A stretch of 64,000 nucleotides of DNA from Methanosarcina vacuolata Z-761 (GCF_000969905.1 NZ_CP009520.1:310001-374000), one strand, 5' to 3'. Shown: positions 16,135 through 26,009, counted from the first letter of the stretch. Numbers and translations: made by a program. The notes: generated from the sequence alone by a model not told the origin.

Positions 16135-18054
16135 ATGAATGGCTATAGTGTTTTTCTTTTAATGCTTACAGTCTATATAGCTGTGCTTGTGGCTATTAGC
16201 TGGTATTTTAATAGTAGACAGAAGTCCATTACCGATTTCTGGCTTGCCGGCCGCATGATAGGGCCAACAGCAATAGGTTTTTCGGCGGCAGCTTCATGGT
16301 TAACAGCCGGAGGAATTCTTGCAGTTGTCGGATATTTTATGTTAGGAGGAATGGGTTCTATATGGGAATTTGTTGCTCCTAATATCCTTGCTCTCCTTGT
16401 TATTGCCGTGCTTGTAAAGAAGATTAAAAGCCTGCCCGCAATCACACAACCCGAACTTCTGGAACAACGTTATGGTAGTTCAATAAGATTGCCAATTGCC
16501 GTGATTATTACTGTTGTAATGACCCTTTTTTCAGTATCGGATATTACAGGGCTTTCTCTAGTGTTGCAGGTATTTTATGGCCTTGATCCCCTCTATGCTG
16601 CAGCTATTATTGCGATCTCAGTTTCTCTCTACGTAACTTTGGGAGGACTTTCAGCAGTGATCTGGACAGATGTTATCCAGTTTTCCTTCCTTGCGATCTT
16701 CGCATTGGGAATGGCTTTTGCATCAGTAGGAACAGTAGCTGACGGAGGACTTAATACTACTGCAATAAGCGCTTCCCAGCTTTTTGGAAATGTACCTGGC
16801 AGCTGGTGGAATCCCTTTTCGGTTGGTCTTCCTCTTATAATGATCCTTAGCTTTGCCTTAATTCCTGGCTGGATTACTGAGCAGGATCCCTGGCAAAAAG
16901 TCTGGGCTGCAAGAGATGCAAAATCTGCCAGTCGTGGAATGGTAGTCGGTGCTCTCATGATTACTGTAGTCTTCGCAGCCTGCGCTGTAATTGCGATAGC
17001 TCTCAATTCTGTATATCCTGAAATAGCAAAGATGGGTTTTCCTGCAGGCATGGGTCTGGCAGAACCTGCACTCCTGAACTTTGTCAATACACGTTTTGCC
17101 TCTGCCCCTGTGATTATAGCCTTAAGCGCAATCGGGCTTGCGGCAGCTTCCATGTCCTGTACAGATACTTTTTCAACTTCAGGAGCCTCCTGTGTCTCCA
17201 GGGACATTTTCCAGAGATACATAAAGCCTGATGCCACAATGAAAGAGATGCTCGCGGTAAACAGAATCAGTGTCATCGCTATCATACTTGCGGCAACAGC
17301 AGGCTCATTTGTAATTCCAAACATTATCGATGCCATTCAAATCGCAACTTTCATTGCAAGCTCGTCCTACTTCTTCCCTTTAATGGGAGGCCTATACTGG
17401 AAGCGGGCTACTAAAGAAGGAGCTTTTGCAGGAATGGTCGTGGGATTCTTAGTTCAGGTGGTTCTTGTGGCGTTGGATCTTATAAAAACACCACCTTTGG
17501 GCACCAACTATCTTGAGACAATCCACCCGATCCTCACAGGTCACGGAGTAATTGTAGGAATGACCGTGAGTGCAATTGTTTTCTTTGGAGTATCCCTTAT
17601 GACAAAACCCTCAAGCAAGATTCACCTTGCGCCTTTCTTCGAAGAGGAAGCCGAAAAGCTCGCCCATTACGAAGCAAAGGGAGTCAGTGAAACAGATAAG
17701 TCTTACAGCGCTTTTCTTGAAAACGTTGATGAAAAAATTACCGGGGAACGTGCTCATCTCCAGCTTAATCTCCGAGCTTCTGGAAATCTCAACTGGCATG
17801 AAATAACAGAACGGCTTAAAATCAGCTATCCTGCCTGGATAACTCCTACAGGAATTGATTCGGTATACAGGTTGACCCATGGTGATATGCTTTCCTGTGT
17901 TGCGATAACGAGAGGGAGCGGAGATAGAGATATCTGGCTCAAAGCCGAGCCTACCCTTGAAACCGTGGGAAGGCAGAAGAGGGAACTTTTCACAGCCTAC
18001 GAAGAGTTAACAAAAGTACTTGGCCAGAAGAACATAAGCCTGGACTTTTTTTAA
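16135..18054 (+). CDS. sodium:solute symporter family protein with C-terminal extension
   Basis: A 639-residue SSS-family transporter of about 13 helices. The start MNGYSVFLLMLTVYIAVLVA is helix 1; family motifs include ADFWLAGR-like TDFWLAGRMIGP, LGGLSAVIWTDVIQ and STSGASCVSRDI. It resembles MctP/PutP-type carriers for organic acids or amino acids; the substrate cannot be set from sequence. Residues about 510-639 form a soluble extension with no motif I recognise, ending in KNISLDFF. Na+ coupling would suit a methanogen whose Mtr complex makes a sodium gradient. The start has GAAGGT upstream. A hairpin follows the stop. Confidence 0.88.
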   Translation: MNGYSVFLLMLTVYIAVLVAISWYFNSRQKSITDFWLAGRMIGPTAIGFSAAASWLTAGGILAVVGYFMLGGMGSIWEFVAPNILALLVIAVLVKKIKSLPAITQPELLEQRYGSSIRLPIAVIITVVMTLFSVSDITGLSLVLQVFYGLDPLYAAAIIAISVSLYVTLGGLSAVIWTDVIQFSFLAIFALGMAFASVGTVADGGLNTTAISASQLFGNVPGSWWNPFSVGLPLIMILSFALIPGWITEQDPWQKVWAARDAKSASRGMVVGALMITVVFAACAVIAIALNSVYPEIAKMGFPAGMGLAEPALLNFVNTRFASAPVIIALSAIGLAAASMSCTDTFSTSGASCVSRDIFQRYIKPDATMKEMLAVNRISVIAIILAATAGSFVIPNIIDAIQIATFIASSSYFFPLMGGLYWKRATKEGAFAGMVVGFLVQVVLVALDLIKTPPLGTNYLETIHPILTGHGVIVGMTVSAIVFFGVSLMTKPSSKIHLAPFFEEEAEKLAHYEAKGVSETDKSYSAFLENVDEKITGERAHLQLNLRASGNLNWHEITERLKISYPAWITPTGIDSVYRLTHGDMLSCVAITRGSGDRDIWLKAEPTLETVGRQKRELFTAYEELTKVLGQKNISLDFF

Positions 18055-18065
18055 GTAAAAGTTGA

Positions 18066-18099
18066 GGTTCTTACCAGAACCCATCTGTTCTTCTTTTTT
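18066..18099. terminator. hairpin terminator between convergent genes
   Basis: GGTTCT (18066-18071) and AGAACC (18076-18081) form a stem around TACC, followed by a T-rich stretch on the plus strand. It would end the symporter transcript. Confidence 0.55.
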
Positions 18100-18115
18100 C
18101 AGATTTAAGCAAATT

Positions 18116-18925
18116 TTATAGCTTGAAGGCGTTTCCAAGGGTCTTTTTTCCAAACAGAATATCTTCAAGAGAGAATACCTCAAAATTATAGACGCCTCTG
18201 TATCCCGAAAGCAATTTCAGGACTGAAAAGTCCGCACAACCTTCTCCGGGAGCCATATGCTCATCTCCATCGTATTTTTCTGTCCATTGACCACTATTAT
18301 CATGCAGGTGAAGATGGATAATATGCTTCTTCAAGGTTTGGACAAATTCCCTGAGTTTTTCAGGATCACCTCCACAGGTAAGGTTTGCGTGTCCTATATC
18401 AAATGTGGCTTTCAAGTGTTCGGAATTCACAGCTTCTATGGTCCGGGAAAGCTCATCAGCCTCACAGCAAAAATTCGAAGGATCTGTACCTTCCTTGTTT
18501 TCAAGGCCCAAAATAACCCCATAATCTTCAGCCACGGATGCAAGCATGCTGAGATTTTTGACCATCGAAAAATAAGATTTTTCCCTGTCAGGTCCAATCC
18601 TACCCGGATGTAATACCACAACAGGGGCTCCTATGCGGCCTGCAAGCGAGATTGATTCTTCCATAAGGGTAAATTCCCTCTCGCTCATTTTTGCAGTATC
18701 AACCTGGAGAGCTGAAGGATATTTCAAGTCTCCAGCAGAGTAAGGGGCGTGAACTGTATATGCAAAATCGTGTATCGAGATTTCGTCAAGTACCCGGTCA
18801 AGCTTTTCAATTTCAAGTGTCGAACCTTTGTAGATCCCAAGTTTGGGGATATACAATTCTATGGACTCAACATGTTCCTTTAAATCCCCAGGGCGGCCGG
18901 CAAAAGATGAAGCTCCTAAAATCAC
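18116..18925 (-). CDS. sugar phosphate isomerase/epimerase-like TIM-barrel protein
   Basis: A 269-residue protein of the xylose isomerase-like/AP endonuclease family 2 fold. Visible strand ends include YTVHAPYSAG, VVLHPGRIG, LGLENKEGTD, TFDIGHANL, IHLHLHDNSG and a final NFEVFS. The Glu, Asp and His residues in them are the divalent-metal ligands of this family. The family covers sugar isomerases, endonuclease IV and unknowns; nothing here proves an AP endonuclease. It is convergent with the symporter and divergent from mtr. No operon partner is seen. Confidence 0.8.
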   Translation of the reverse strand: MILGASSFAGRPGDLKEHVESIELYIPKLGIYKGSTLEIEKLDRVLDEISIHDFAYTVHAPYSAGDLKYPSALQVDTAKMSEREFTLMEESISLAGRIGAPVVVLHPGRIGPDREKSYFSMVKNLSMLASVAEDYGVILGLENKEGTDPSNFCCEADELSRTIEAVNSEHLKATFDIGHANLTCGGDPEKLREFVQTLKKHIIHLHLHDNSGQWTEKYDGDEHMAPGEGCADFSVLKLLSGYRGVYNFEVFSLEDILFGKKTLGNAFKL

Positions 18926-19728
18926 GCATTATGCAAGGAAACTAAATATAAAAATCCTTTTCTGATGCCTGCAGAAATCAAATTCATAAATAAATATTAG
19001 CCAAATTCCCAAATTTCTAAAATAATTAATTCCTGGATAAGTGAAATTGAAACTATACAGTGAGTTTCTCTTAAATTGCGGCCAAACAGGTTTTTGTCTT
19101 ATTATTATTTAATAAATCAGCCAACATATTTATATATAAATAAATGTTACCAGCCGCACAATCTAAATTTATTTATAAATAATTTTTATATTAAATATAT
19201 AGTTTATCGTGAAAAATATATTTTGACTATGGGTACAAACAGTGTTAAATACTTTTTTATATATGACACAGAAAACATACCTTCTTCTTTTCTCAAATAA
19301 ACGAGAAAGTTAATAGATCGTACATTTTATAAATATTTCTAATATAAAAACTACATCGGGAAAACTTATTAATATAAAATTATTAATTATATTCCTGAAA
19401 ATAAATACAAAAATTCATTAGTTACAATCGGAATCTTTATATTATATTGGGGAGAGTTGAATTTTTTTATTTATATAAATTTACGACTTTGTTTATTTTT
19501 ACCTGCGCTGGCTGTCTTATAAAATTGATTGTATATTATATAGGCATATAATAATATTTTAAAAGCCTACATATTTCGAAAGGTTTATGAATGATCCTCT
19601 CTAATCAAAAAATTAACGCGCGTCATAATCATATTTCTTTGTAATGATATGGCAGACGATTTTAAAAAAATGTACAGCGTTTTTTGAATCCACCTTATTA
19701 CATGTAATAATACAAAGGAGGAAAATGA
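18926..19728 (+). promoter_or_regulatory. long AT-rich leader region of the mtr operon
   Basis: About 800 bases without a credible gene separate the isomerase from mtrE. Strong TATA-like sequences are crowded at 19531-19558 (GTATATTATATAGG, then CATATAATAATATTTT). If used, they give an untranslated leader of about 150 bases. Other AT runs at 19090-19200 could be more promoters. The leader ends in a perfect palindrome and a strong ribosome binding site GGAGG (19718-19722). Confidence 0.5.
19695..19710. promoter_or_regulatory. perfect 16-base palindrome just before the mtrE ribosome binding site
   Basis: TTATTACATGTAATAA is its own reverse complement and ends about seven bases before GGAGG. 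In RNA it could only form a weak hairpin; in DNA it has the look of a dimeric operator in the untranslated leader. Confidence 0.45.
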
Positions 19729-20643
19729 ATGGAACCACTCATAAGCATGGGAGTGCTTGCACTTATTGGAGTGGCTGCGACCATTGCAGGTGCCTCAGAG
19801 GACCTGGAATCTGATATCGGTTCGCAGAGTAACCCTAACTCTCAGGTGCAGTTAGCTCCCCAAATGATGTTTCCCCACAGAATATTTAACAAAGCGATAT
19901 CTGGAGAACCACCATCAAATGCATTAATGTGTTCGATCGGTGCAGCCGTTGCAACAGTACTAATAAGTGAGTTTACGATGTCCCCACTTTTTGCACTGGT
20001 ATTTGGTTCCCTCATTGCAGCATGCGTACACGGTACCTTTGCGGTAACTGCTACAATGGGCAGATGTGCCAGTCAGAGTCGGTTCAAGCAGCCGATTTAT
20101 CTTGATATGATAAGGGCTCACACCCCAGCAATTATGGGATATGCGTTCATAACAACTTTCTGTGTTCTAGTGGTATCGTATTTGATGACCGTTGTACTCG
20201 GACACCCCTTCCCTCTAACTATGCTGGCTTTTATCTGGGGTATCACGGTGGGTGCAATTGGATCGTCAACAGGTGACGTTCACTACGGTGCAGAGCGTGA
20301 GTTCCAGCAGTTTGAATTCGGTTCAGGGCTGAACGCTTCGAACTCAGGAAACATTGTAAGATATGCCGAATCTGGTCTCAGGGATGGTTTCGATAACTCC
20401 TGGTTCTGTGCCAAGTTCGGAGGTCCTGTCACAGGGCTTGCTTTTGGTATGACTGTATTCCTGGGAAGCTGGGTAACAACTATTTTTGATCCTGCAAAAG
20501 GTCTGACCATGGGATGGCTTTCTGTTGTTGCAGGTGTTGTCATTGTCTTTATTTTAATTATCTGGAACTGGAAGATGGAAGTCGAAGCCCGCAAAGCATT
20601 TGGACCTTACAAAGAAGATAAGGCTGAGGAGGCTTCAGCATGA
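19729..20643 (+). CDS. mtrE: tetrahydromethanopterin S-methyltransferase subunit E
   Basis: A 304-residue membrane protein with about six or seven helices, the first subunit gene of mtrEDCBAFGH. MtrC, D and E are the large integral subunits of the Na+-pumping complex that moves the methyl group from methyl-H4SPT to coenzyme M. Recognisable stretches: IGVAATIAGASEDLESDIGS and GAIGSSTGDVHYGAEREFQQ. The loop AEREFQQFEFG faces the cytoplasm in the family. GGAGG precedes the ATG. The stop overlaps the mtrD start (ATGA), indicating tight translational coupling. Confidence 0.97.
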   Translation: MEPLISMGVLALIGVAATIAGASEDLESDIGSQSNPNSQVQLAPQMMFPHRIFNKAISGEPPSNALMCSIGAAVATVLISEFTMSPLFALVFGSLIAACVHGTFAVTATMGRCASQSRFKQPIYLDMIRAHTPAIMGYAFITTFCVLVVSYLMTVVLGHPFPLTMLAFIWGITVGAIGSSTGDVHYGAEREFQQFEFGSGLNASNSGNIVRYAESGLRDGFDNSWFCAKFGGPVTGLAFGMTVFLGSWVTTIFDPAKGLTMGWLSVVAGVVIVFILIIWNWKMEVEARKAFGPYKEDKAEEASA

Positions 20644-21392
20644 TTGACGCTATCTTTGGAAACATTATCTGGATGGCCCTTATCACAATCGGCGGCGTTC
20701 TAATTTCCTGGAGTGTTCACTTTGTGCCTGTGGGCGGTGCACCTGCAGCTATGGCTCAGGCAACCGGTATCGGTACAGGTACAGTACAGCTGGCAGCAGG
20801 TGCCGGTCTGACAGGGCTTGTTAGTGCAGGCTTCATGATGAATGTAACAGACAACCTTCCACTAATTCTTGCCTCAGGCGCAGTGGGTGCAATGATTATG
20901 ATCGCTGTGACCATGATTGTTGGTACCTGGGTTTATGTTTATGGTGTGGGAGTTGTGCCTTCTTCAGCAAAAGTAAAAATTGATCCTATTACAAAGTACA
21001 GGCAGGATCTTTATGTATCCCAGGGTACTGAAGGGCACGGGCTTCCTACAGTAAGTTTTGTGAGTGGAGTTATAGGCGGTGGCCTTGGTGGAATTGGAGG
21101 GTCCCTTGTTTACTATTCACTCATAGAAGTGGGTATGAACGCAGGCCTGGAAGCTGTTGGAGTTACCAATTCTGTCACAGGACATGAGCTTGTAGCAGTT
21201 GCAGCAATATTCGCAATAGGTATTTTCTTTGTGAACGCTGTAATTCCTTCCTATAACATAGGAGGTACAATTGAAGGGTTCCACGATCCAAAATTCAAAA
21301 AATGGCCAAAGGCGGTAGTTTCCTCCCTCGTAGCAACATTACTGTGTTCTATCGTGGCGGTAATTGCAATTGCACAGCTTGGAGGTATCTAA
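20640..21392 (+). CDS. mtrD: tetrahydromethanopterin S-methyltransferase subunit D
   Basis: A 250-residue membrane subunit, six or so helices, glycine-rich (for example GGGLGGIGGSLVYYSLIEVG). MtrD lies in the membrane core that carries sodium ions out; the stretch MMNVTDNLPLILASGAVGAM is characteristic. ATGA overlap with mtrE; the mtrC start ATG is one base after its TAA. Length is normal for the family. Confidence 0.97.
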   Translation: MIDAIFGNIIWMALITIGGVLISWSVHFVPVGGAPAAMAQATGIGTGTVQLAAGAGLTGLVSAGFMMNVTDNLPLILASGAVGAMIMIAVTMIVGTWVYVYGVGVVPSSAKVKIDPITKYRQDLYVSQGTEGHGLPTVSFVSGVIGGGLGGIGGSLVYYSLIEVGMNAGLEAVGVTNSVTGHELVAVAAIFAIGIFFVNAVIPSYNIGGTIEGFHDPKFKKWPKAVVSSLVATLLCSIVAVIAIAQLGGI

Positions 21393-21393
21393 A

Positions 21394-22194
21394 ATGTCTG
21401 CAGGTGGAGCAGGAGAAGCCAAAGGCGGATATCCTGCACAAACAATAATGGCTTTAGGTATAGTCGGCGGCCTTGTCGGGATTTACCTCGGTCACTTTGC
21501 GCCTCCAGCATATTCTTTCTTCGGAGGAATCGGGGCAATTTGTGCAACGGTCTGGGGTGCTGATGCGGTTCGCCGTGTTGCAAGCTATGGACTTGGTACT
21601 GGTGTCCCATCAATAGGTATGCTATCCCTCGGTATGGGTATTATAGCAGCTCTTTTCGGGCTTTCAATAGGAGGTCCCGCAGGGCCCATAGTTGCATTTA
21701 TTGTAGCAGCAATTATAGGTGGTGTTATTGGTGCCCTTGCAAACAGAGTAATTGGAATGGGTATCCCCATTATGGAACAAGCAATGGTAGAGATTGCAGG
21801 TGCAGGTACTCTTGTAATTATCGGGCTGAGTGTCGTCATTGCTGGATCCTTCGATTTTGCTGCAGTTGTCCAAAACGTCGTTGCAAACGGATACATTGCA
21901 CTGATCTTTATAATAGGTGGTATGGGAATCCTTCACCCCTTCAACGCTAGCCTGGGACCTGATGAGAAGCAGGACAGAACCCTCATGCTTGCTGTTGAAA
22001 AGGGAGCAATTGCATTAATAATTGCAGGCTTTGCTTCTTCACTCAATGAAGGACTAATGGCTGCTGGCTTAAACATGCTTATAGGAATTGTCATCTGGTA
22101 TGTTGCCTTTAGCAAGCACTACGCACTCATTAAGAGAGATGCATACGCAGTGGTTGGTAGTGGTATGCTGCCAAGTCCGGAGGAACTACAATGA
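21394..22194 (+). CDS. mtrC: tetrahydromethanopterin S-methyltransferase subunit C
   Basis: A 266-residue integral membrane subunit with about seven helices ([30 protein letters not shown]-like segments, [19 protein letters not shown] near the end). An upstream TTG keeps the frame open inside mtrD, but ATG 21394 ([16 protein letters not shown]), preceded by GGAGGTAT, is the clear start. The end overlaps mtrB by ATGA. With MtrD and MtrE it forms the membrane core of the complex. Confidence 0.97.
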   Translation: MSAGGAGEAKGGYPAQTIMALGIVGGLVGIYLGHFAPPAYSFFGGIGAICATVWGADAVRRVASYGLGTGVPSIGMLSLGMGIIAALFGLSIGGPAGPIVAFIVAAIIGGVIGALANRVIGMGIPIMEQAMVEIAGAGTLVIIGLSVVIAGSFDFAAVVQNVVANGYIALIFIIGGMGILHPFNASLGPDEKQDRTLMLAVEKGAIALIIAGFASSLNEGLMAAGLNMLIGIVIWYVAFSKHYALIKRDAYAVVGSGMLPSPEELQ

Positions 22195-22517
22195 GCATGG
22201 TTAGAATAGCTCCCGAGATAAATTTAGTTCTGGACCCAGACACGGGAACCGTGACACAAGAACGGAAAGACTCGATTCAGTATTCTATGGAACCCGTGTT
22301 TGAGAGAGTGGACAAACTGGACGCAATTGCAGAAGACCTGCTGAATTCCCTTTCGCCCAGCAAACCGCTTCTTAATTCCTGGCCAGGCCGTGAGAACACC
22401 TCCTATATGGCAGGATTTTATGGAAACACTTTCTACGGAGTTGTTGTAGGTCTTGCCTTCAGCGGGCTACTGGCTCTTATCATATATATATCAAGTTTGA
22501 TGAAAGGGGTGGTGTAA
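22191..22517 (+). CDS. mtrB: tetrahydromethanopterin S-methyltransferase subunit B
   Basis: A 108-residue subunit: a cytoplasmic N-terminal part ([20 protein letters not shown]) and one C-terminal membrane helix (about residues 80-103, [20 protein letters not shown]). It is one of the small single-helix subunits that bundle in the Mtr stalk. It overlaps mtrC by four bases and ends one base before mtrA. Confidence 0.96.
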   Translation: MSMVRIAPEINLVLDPDTGTVTQERKDSIQYSMEPVFERVDKLDAIAEDLLNSLSPSKPLLNSWPGRENTSYMAGFYGNTFYGVVVGLAFSGLLALIIYISSLMKGVV

Positions 22518-22518
22518 A

Positions 22519-23241
22519 ATGGCAGATAAGAGAGAACCAGCCCCAGGATGGCCTATCCTGAAAGGAGAATATGAAGTAGGCGATGCCAAGAACTGTGTAC
22601 TGGTAATTACCTGCGGATCACACCTCCCGGGAAAGCCAGTCCTTGATGCAGGAGCAGCCGTTACAGGGTCCTGTAAAACCGAAAATCTTGGTATTGAAAA
22701 GGTAGTTGCCCACGTTATCTCAAATCCTAATATCAGGTATCTGCTTGTAACTGGCTCTGAAGTTAAGGGGCACGTTACCGGGCAGTCAATTATGGCCCTC
22801 CATGCAAACGGTGTAAAAGAAAACAGGATTGCAGGGGCAGTAGGCGCAATTCCATATGTGGAAAACCTGAATGCAGATGCAATTGCCCGCTTCCAGCAAC
22901 AGGTTGAGGTTGTCAACCTTCTGGATACTGAAGACATGGGTGCTATTACCTCCAAGGTGAGAGAACTCGCCTCAAAAGACCCGGGTGCCTTTGATGCAGA
23001 ACCACTGGTTGTGGAAATCAGTGAAGAGGGCGGAGAAGAAGAAGAGGGCGGCGTTGTCAGGCCTGTCTCCGGGGAAATTGCAGTTATCCGGAGCAGACTG
23101 AAAGCAATTGAATCCCGCATGCTTGATATAGGAAACTTGAACAAGTTCCACTCAGGAGTTCACGCAGGAAAGATCGAAGGTGCCATGATTGGTTTGACAA
23201 TAACCATATCCCTGCTTGGGTTCTTACTGCTAGGGAGGTAA
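22519..23241 (+). CDS. mtrA: tetrahydromethanopterin S-methyltransferase subunit A (corrinoid protein)
   Basis: A 240-residue subunit that carries the factor III corrinoid. The Rossmann-like cytoplasmic domain includes [15 protein letters not shown] and [20 protein letters not shown]; His85 of GHVTGQ fits the conserved lower axial ligand to cobalt. An acidic Glu/Gly linker (about residues 173-183) precedes the C-terminal membrane helix (about 218-238, [17 protein letters not shown]). The corrinoid takes the methyl group from MtrH and passes it to coenzyme M; the demethylation step is coupled to Na+ export. TAATG overlap with mtrF. Confidence 0.97.
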   Translation: MADKREPAPGWPILKGEYEVGDAKNCVLVITCGSHLPGKPVLDAGAAVTGSCKTENLGIEKVVAHVISNPNIRYLLVTGSEVKGHVTGQSIMALHANGVKENRIAGAVGAIPYVENLNADAIARFQQQVEVVNLLDTEDMGAITSKVRELASKDPGAFDAEPLVVEISEEGGEEEEGGVVRPVSGEIAVIRSRLKAIESRMLDIGNLNKFHSGVHAGKIEGAMIGLTITISLLGFLLLGR

Positions 23242-23246
23242 TGAAA

Positions 23247-23462
23247 ATGGCAGAAGAATACGATAAAGGCGTCCCAATGGTGCTTGCCCCTCAGATGGGC
23301 GCGATTGATGCTACTGTTGAGAGCATTCGATATAGAGCACAGTTGATTGCGAGAAACCAGAAGCTGGATTCCGGGGTTGCGGCTACCGGAGTGATCGGCT
23401 TTGCAGCAGGTTTCATCTTTTCGCTGCTGATGGTCATCGTACTCCCGTTACTAGTCTGGTGA
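23247..23462 (+). CDS. mtrF: tetrahydromethanopterin S-methyltransferase subunit F
   Basis: A subunit of about 71 residues with a short cytoplasmic start ([20 protein letters not shown]) and one C-terminal membrane helix (about residues 48-70, [20 protein letters not shown]). The frame opens at ATG 23241, which overlaps the mtrA stop; ATG 23247 matches the family start better. Its N-terminal half resembles part of MtrA, as known for this family. Confidence 0.95.
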   Translation: MAEEYDKGVPMVLAPQMGAIDATVESIRYRAQLIARNQKLDSGVAATGVIGFAAGFIFSLLMVIVLPLLVW

Positions 23463-23475
23463 GAGGTGAAATAAT

Positions 23476-23694
23476 ATGGATGGAAAAGCACCAGCAGCAT
23501 TTGTAGAGCCAGGTGAATTTAACGAAGTAATGAAAAGGCTCGATAAGATCGATGAAAAGATTGAGTTTGTCAACAGTGAAGTTGCGCAAAAAATCGGAAA
23601 GAAAGTAGGAAGGGATATTGGAATTCTGTACGGCGGATTTATTGGCCTGCTGCTCTTCCTGATATATACCGTGGTATCATCAATGTTCATGTAA
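23476..23694 (+). CDS. mtrG: tetrahydromethanopterin S-methyltransferase subunit G
   Basis: A 72-residue subunit with an amphipathic cytoplasmic helix (EFNEVMKRLDKIDEKIEFVN) and a C-terminal membrane helix (about residues 50-70, ILYGGFIGLLLFLIYTVVSS). It helps hold the stalk of single-helix subunits. It lies 13 bases after mtrF with GAGAGGTG upstream. Confidence 0.95.
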   Translation: MDGKAPAAFVEPGEFNEVMKRLDKIDEKIEFVNSEVAQKIGKKVGRDIGILYGGFIGLLLFLIYTVVSSMFM

Positions 23695-23707
23695 ATGAGG
23701 GATCAAA

Positions 23708-24658
23708 ATGTTCAAGTTTGACAAGAAACAGGAAGTTTTTGAAATAGGTGGAGTTAAATTCGGTGGACAGCCGGGTGAAAACCCAACCGTATTAGTCAGT
23801 ACTATGTTCTATGCAAGGCACAAGATTGTGACCGATGAAGATAAGGGTATCTTCGACAGGGCAGCTGCAGAAACCCTCTGGAACACCCAGGTCTCACTGA
23901 GCGACGCCACAGGTCTCCCCTATGTGAACCAGATTGTAGGAGAAACCCCTGAAGCGATCAAGCACTATATCGACTGGTTCATTGAGATTGACGACAGGAC
24001 ACCTTTCCTGATCGACTCCTCAGCTGGAAATGTGCGTGCAGCCGCAGCTCAGTACTGTACTGAAATAGGTGTTGCAGACAGGGCAATCCACAACTCGATC
24101 AACGCAAGTATTGAACAGGAAGAAATCGATATTCTCACAGAAAGCGACGTATCAGCTGCAATCGTTCTTGCCTTCAATGCAACCGACCCGACCGTAAAAG
24201 GAAAGGTAGATATCCTTGAAGTCGGCGGTTCCGGACAGACCAAGGGTATGCTCCAGGTCGGAGAGGAATGTGGAATAAAGTATCCCATTATCGATGTTGC
24301 AGCCATGCCTCTTGGTGCAGGCTCAGGTGCAACAATCCGTTCGATACCCACACTGAAAGCAAAATTCGGATTGCCAATTGGTGGTGGATACCACAACATG
24401 GCTTCTGCATGGGACTGGCTCCGCAAATTCAAGAAGACTCAGCCTGACCCCAAGGCAATCTACATGCCTGCAGATATTGGTACCAACCTGGTGGCTCTGA
24501 TTGCAGGGTCCGACTACCTGCTCTACGGTCCAATCGAGAACGTAAACCAGATTTTCCCGGCTGTTGCAATGGTAGACATCATGCTCGGTGAAACTGCAAA
24601 GGAACTTGGTGTCGAGATCGCAGACCTGGAAAACCACCCGGTAACCAAGTTGACATAA
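23708..24658 (+). CDS. mtrH: tetrahydromethanopterin S-methyltransferase subunit H
   Basis: A 316-residue soluble TIM-barrel methyltransferase, which moves the methyl group from methyl-tetrahydrosarcinapterin to the corrinoid on MtrA. Visible elements: GGVKFGGQPGENPTVLVSTM at the start, TPFLIDSSAGNVRAAAAQY, and IGGGYHNMASAWDWLRKF. No membrane segments. It ends the operon, followed by a hairpin and T-run. GAGGGATCAAA provides the ribosome binding site. Confidence 0.97.
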   Translation: MFKFDKKQEVFEIGGVKFGGQPGENPTVLVSTMFYARHKIVTDEDKGIFDRAAAETLWNTQVSLSDATGLPYVNQIVGETPEAIKHYIDWFIEIDDRTPFLIDSSAGNVRAAAAQYCTEIGVADRAIHNSINASIEQEEIDILTESDVSAAIVLAFNATDPTVKGKVDILEVGGSGQTKGMLQVGEECGIKYPIIDVAAMPLGAGSGATIRSIPTLKAKFGLPIGGGYHNMASAWDWLRKFKKTQPDPKAIYMPADIGTNLVALIAGSDYLLYGPIENVNQIFPAVAMVDIMLGETAKELGVEIADLENHPVTKLT

Positions 24659-24695
24659 TCAAAAAGAATAAAATTACAGAGAGTCTCAGGACTCA

Positions 24696-24732
24696 AAAGC
24701 AGAGGAAATTTTCCTTTGCTTTTTTCTTCTTT
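24696..24732 (+). terminator. terminator of the mtr operon
   Basis: AGCAGAGGAAA (24698-24708) pairs with TTTCCTTTGCT (24710-24720) with one G-T pair, followed directly by TTTTTCTTCTTTT. It lies about 40 bases after the mtrH stop. Confidence 0.7.
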
Positions 24733-24903
24733 TAAAAAGTTTTGTAGTATTTTCATCTGATTCAGGTTCTTATTCTTGATTTTTTTGGTTTTGCTTCCCT
24801 CAGTGCTTTCTGTATTTATCCTCTATATTACTTTGAGAATATTTTTTGACTTGTCTACTTTCATATTATTTTTATCTACTCTTAAGTCTGATCTCCAGAT
24901 GAT

Positions 24904-25084
24904 AGGACTTTTCGTTGTTTTGTGTGGCTATCTCCATAGTGTACTCATAAAAACCAATAGTTATGCCTGTAATTGTTGCAACAAAAAAACTCCACTGTGC
25001 CTCATCGGCAGTTGCATTATTTAGCTTCGTGACTAAATGTGATCTTGAATTGAAAATCATTTTGTCATAGGATGGCAAAGAGCC
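24904..25084. mobile_element. inverted-repeat element, GGCTCTTCG family, with internal 76-base insert (copy A)
   Basis: The ends match the 102-base elements at 47564 and 51962: TTCGTTGTTTTGTGTGG on the left, and TCTTGAATTGAAAATCAT then AAGAGCC on the right. The middle carries a 76-base repeat (24959-25034) that also occurs alone at 14576. No transposase is encoded, so it is a MITE-like passenger. Confidence 0.65.
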
Positions 25085-26009
25085 AAAAATAGAATATTTT
25101 GGTAAGCCAGGAGATAATGCCAGTGAATAGGAATAATATGAATTTAAGGGCAAATAAGTGTGTTATGGATGAGCTAGAAAGGAAAAGATAATGATAAGCT
25201 TCTGTCCTTCATCAGGAGAAAAGTCCCTGGCTGGCTAAATAATCCATCTGAACCTGCCAGGTACTTATGACTCCACTCCCAAACTCGCTTTTTGGGACTG
25301 TTATTGCCTCTGAAGATTGTGAGTTTTCAGGAAAATTGTAATAACCTGTGAGTTTTTATCCTGCGCTTAAGCAGGAGCTATACAATCTACTCAGAAACTC
25401 ACGGCTTTTGAACATGTCAACCTATACTCTCAAAATTAAATTAGGGTAGATAATCGAAGGTTAAACAAACTGTAAGGATAGGGTGAAATCAATAATGCGA
25501 TCTTCCAGGTTATAGCAGTCCGACTTACATCCCAATGTTTTTAATTTACATATTGTACACTCTCTTAACATATATATATAAAGAGTTGTGAACCAGTACC
25601 ATTCGTTTCCAGTCGTTTGTCAAGCTTTCAGTTCAACGTTCTAACGAAAATTAATTACACTTTGAAAGTAGGACAACATTCTAAAATATACATCCAGGCA
25701 ATTCGACGGAATTTATAGGTATGCCAATATTGTTATTATATTTTAAAATTAATCGGGACTTTGGATGGAACGTCTTTTAATCCTAATAATCAAAGAGTAG
25801 TAATAAATAGAAAGATTTAATATTCGGTAGCACTTACCAGTATCATAAATAGAGTCCTAAATAAGAACTTTTAGAACTCAAAGTGTACTTCTTAAGAAAA
25901 AATGTTTTTCTAAATCTCTAACCGGAAACCACAAAAAGTCCTGATCTTACGGGCATCAAAACGGATCATAGCATAAATAGCCAGGAAACCGGATCTATCG
26001 GGTGGAAAT
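25085..26009. other. intergenic region, no gene seen
   Basis: About 900 bases between the repeat element and the RHH-like gene. No frame on either strand looks coding. A TATA-like ATATATATATAAAG lies at about 25571-25584, too far upstream to be obviously that of the next gene. It could hide an untranslated RNA, but nothing specific supports one. Confidence 0.5.

Noticed and set aside
19076-19300. 74-residue frame in the mtr leader
   Set aside because: Very AT-rich, no ribosome binding site, low-complexity Tyr/Asn/Ile content typical of chance frames in AT-rich leaders.
21585-21936. Long minus-strand frames in mtrC
   Set aside because: Antisense shadows of a membrane-protein gene; low-complexity repeats of Thr, Pro or Cys.
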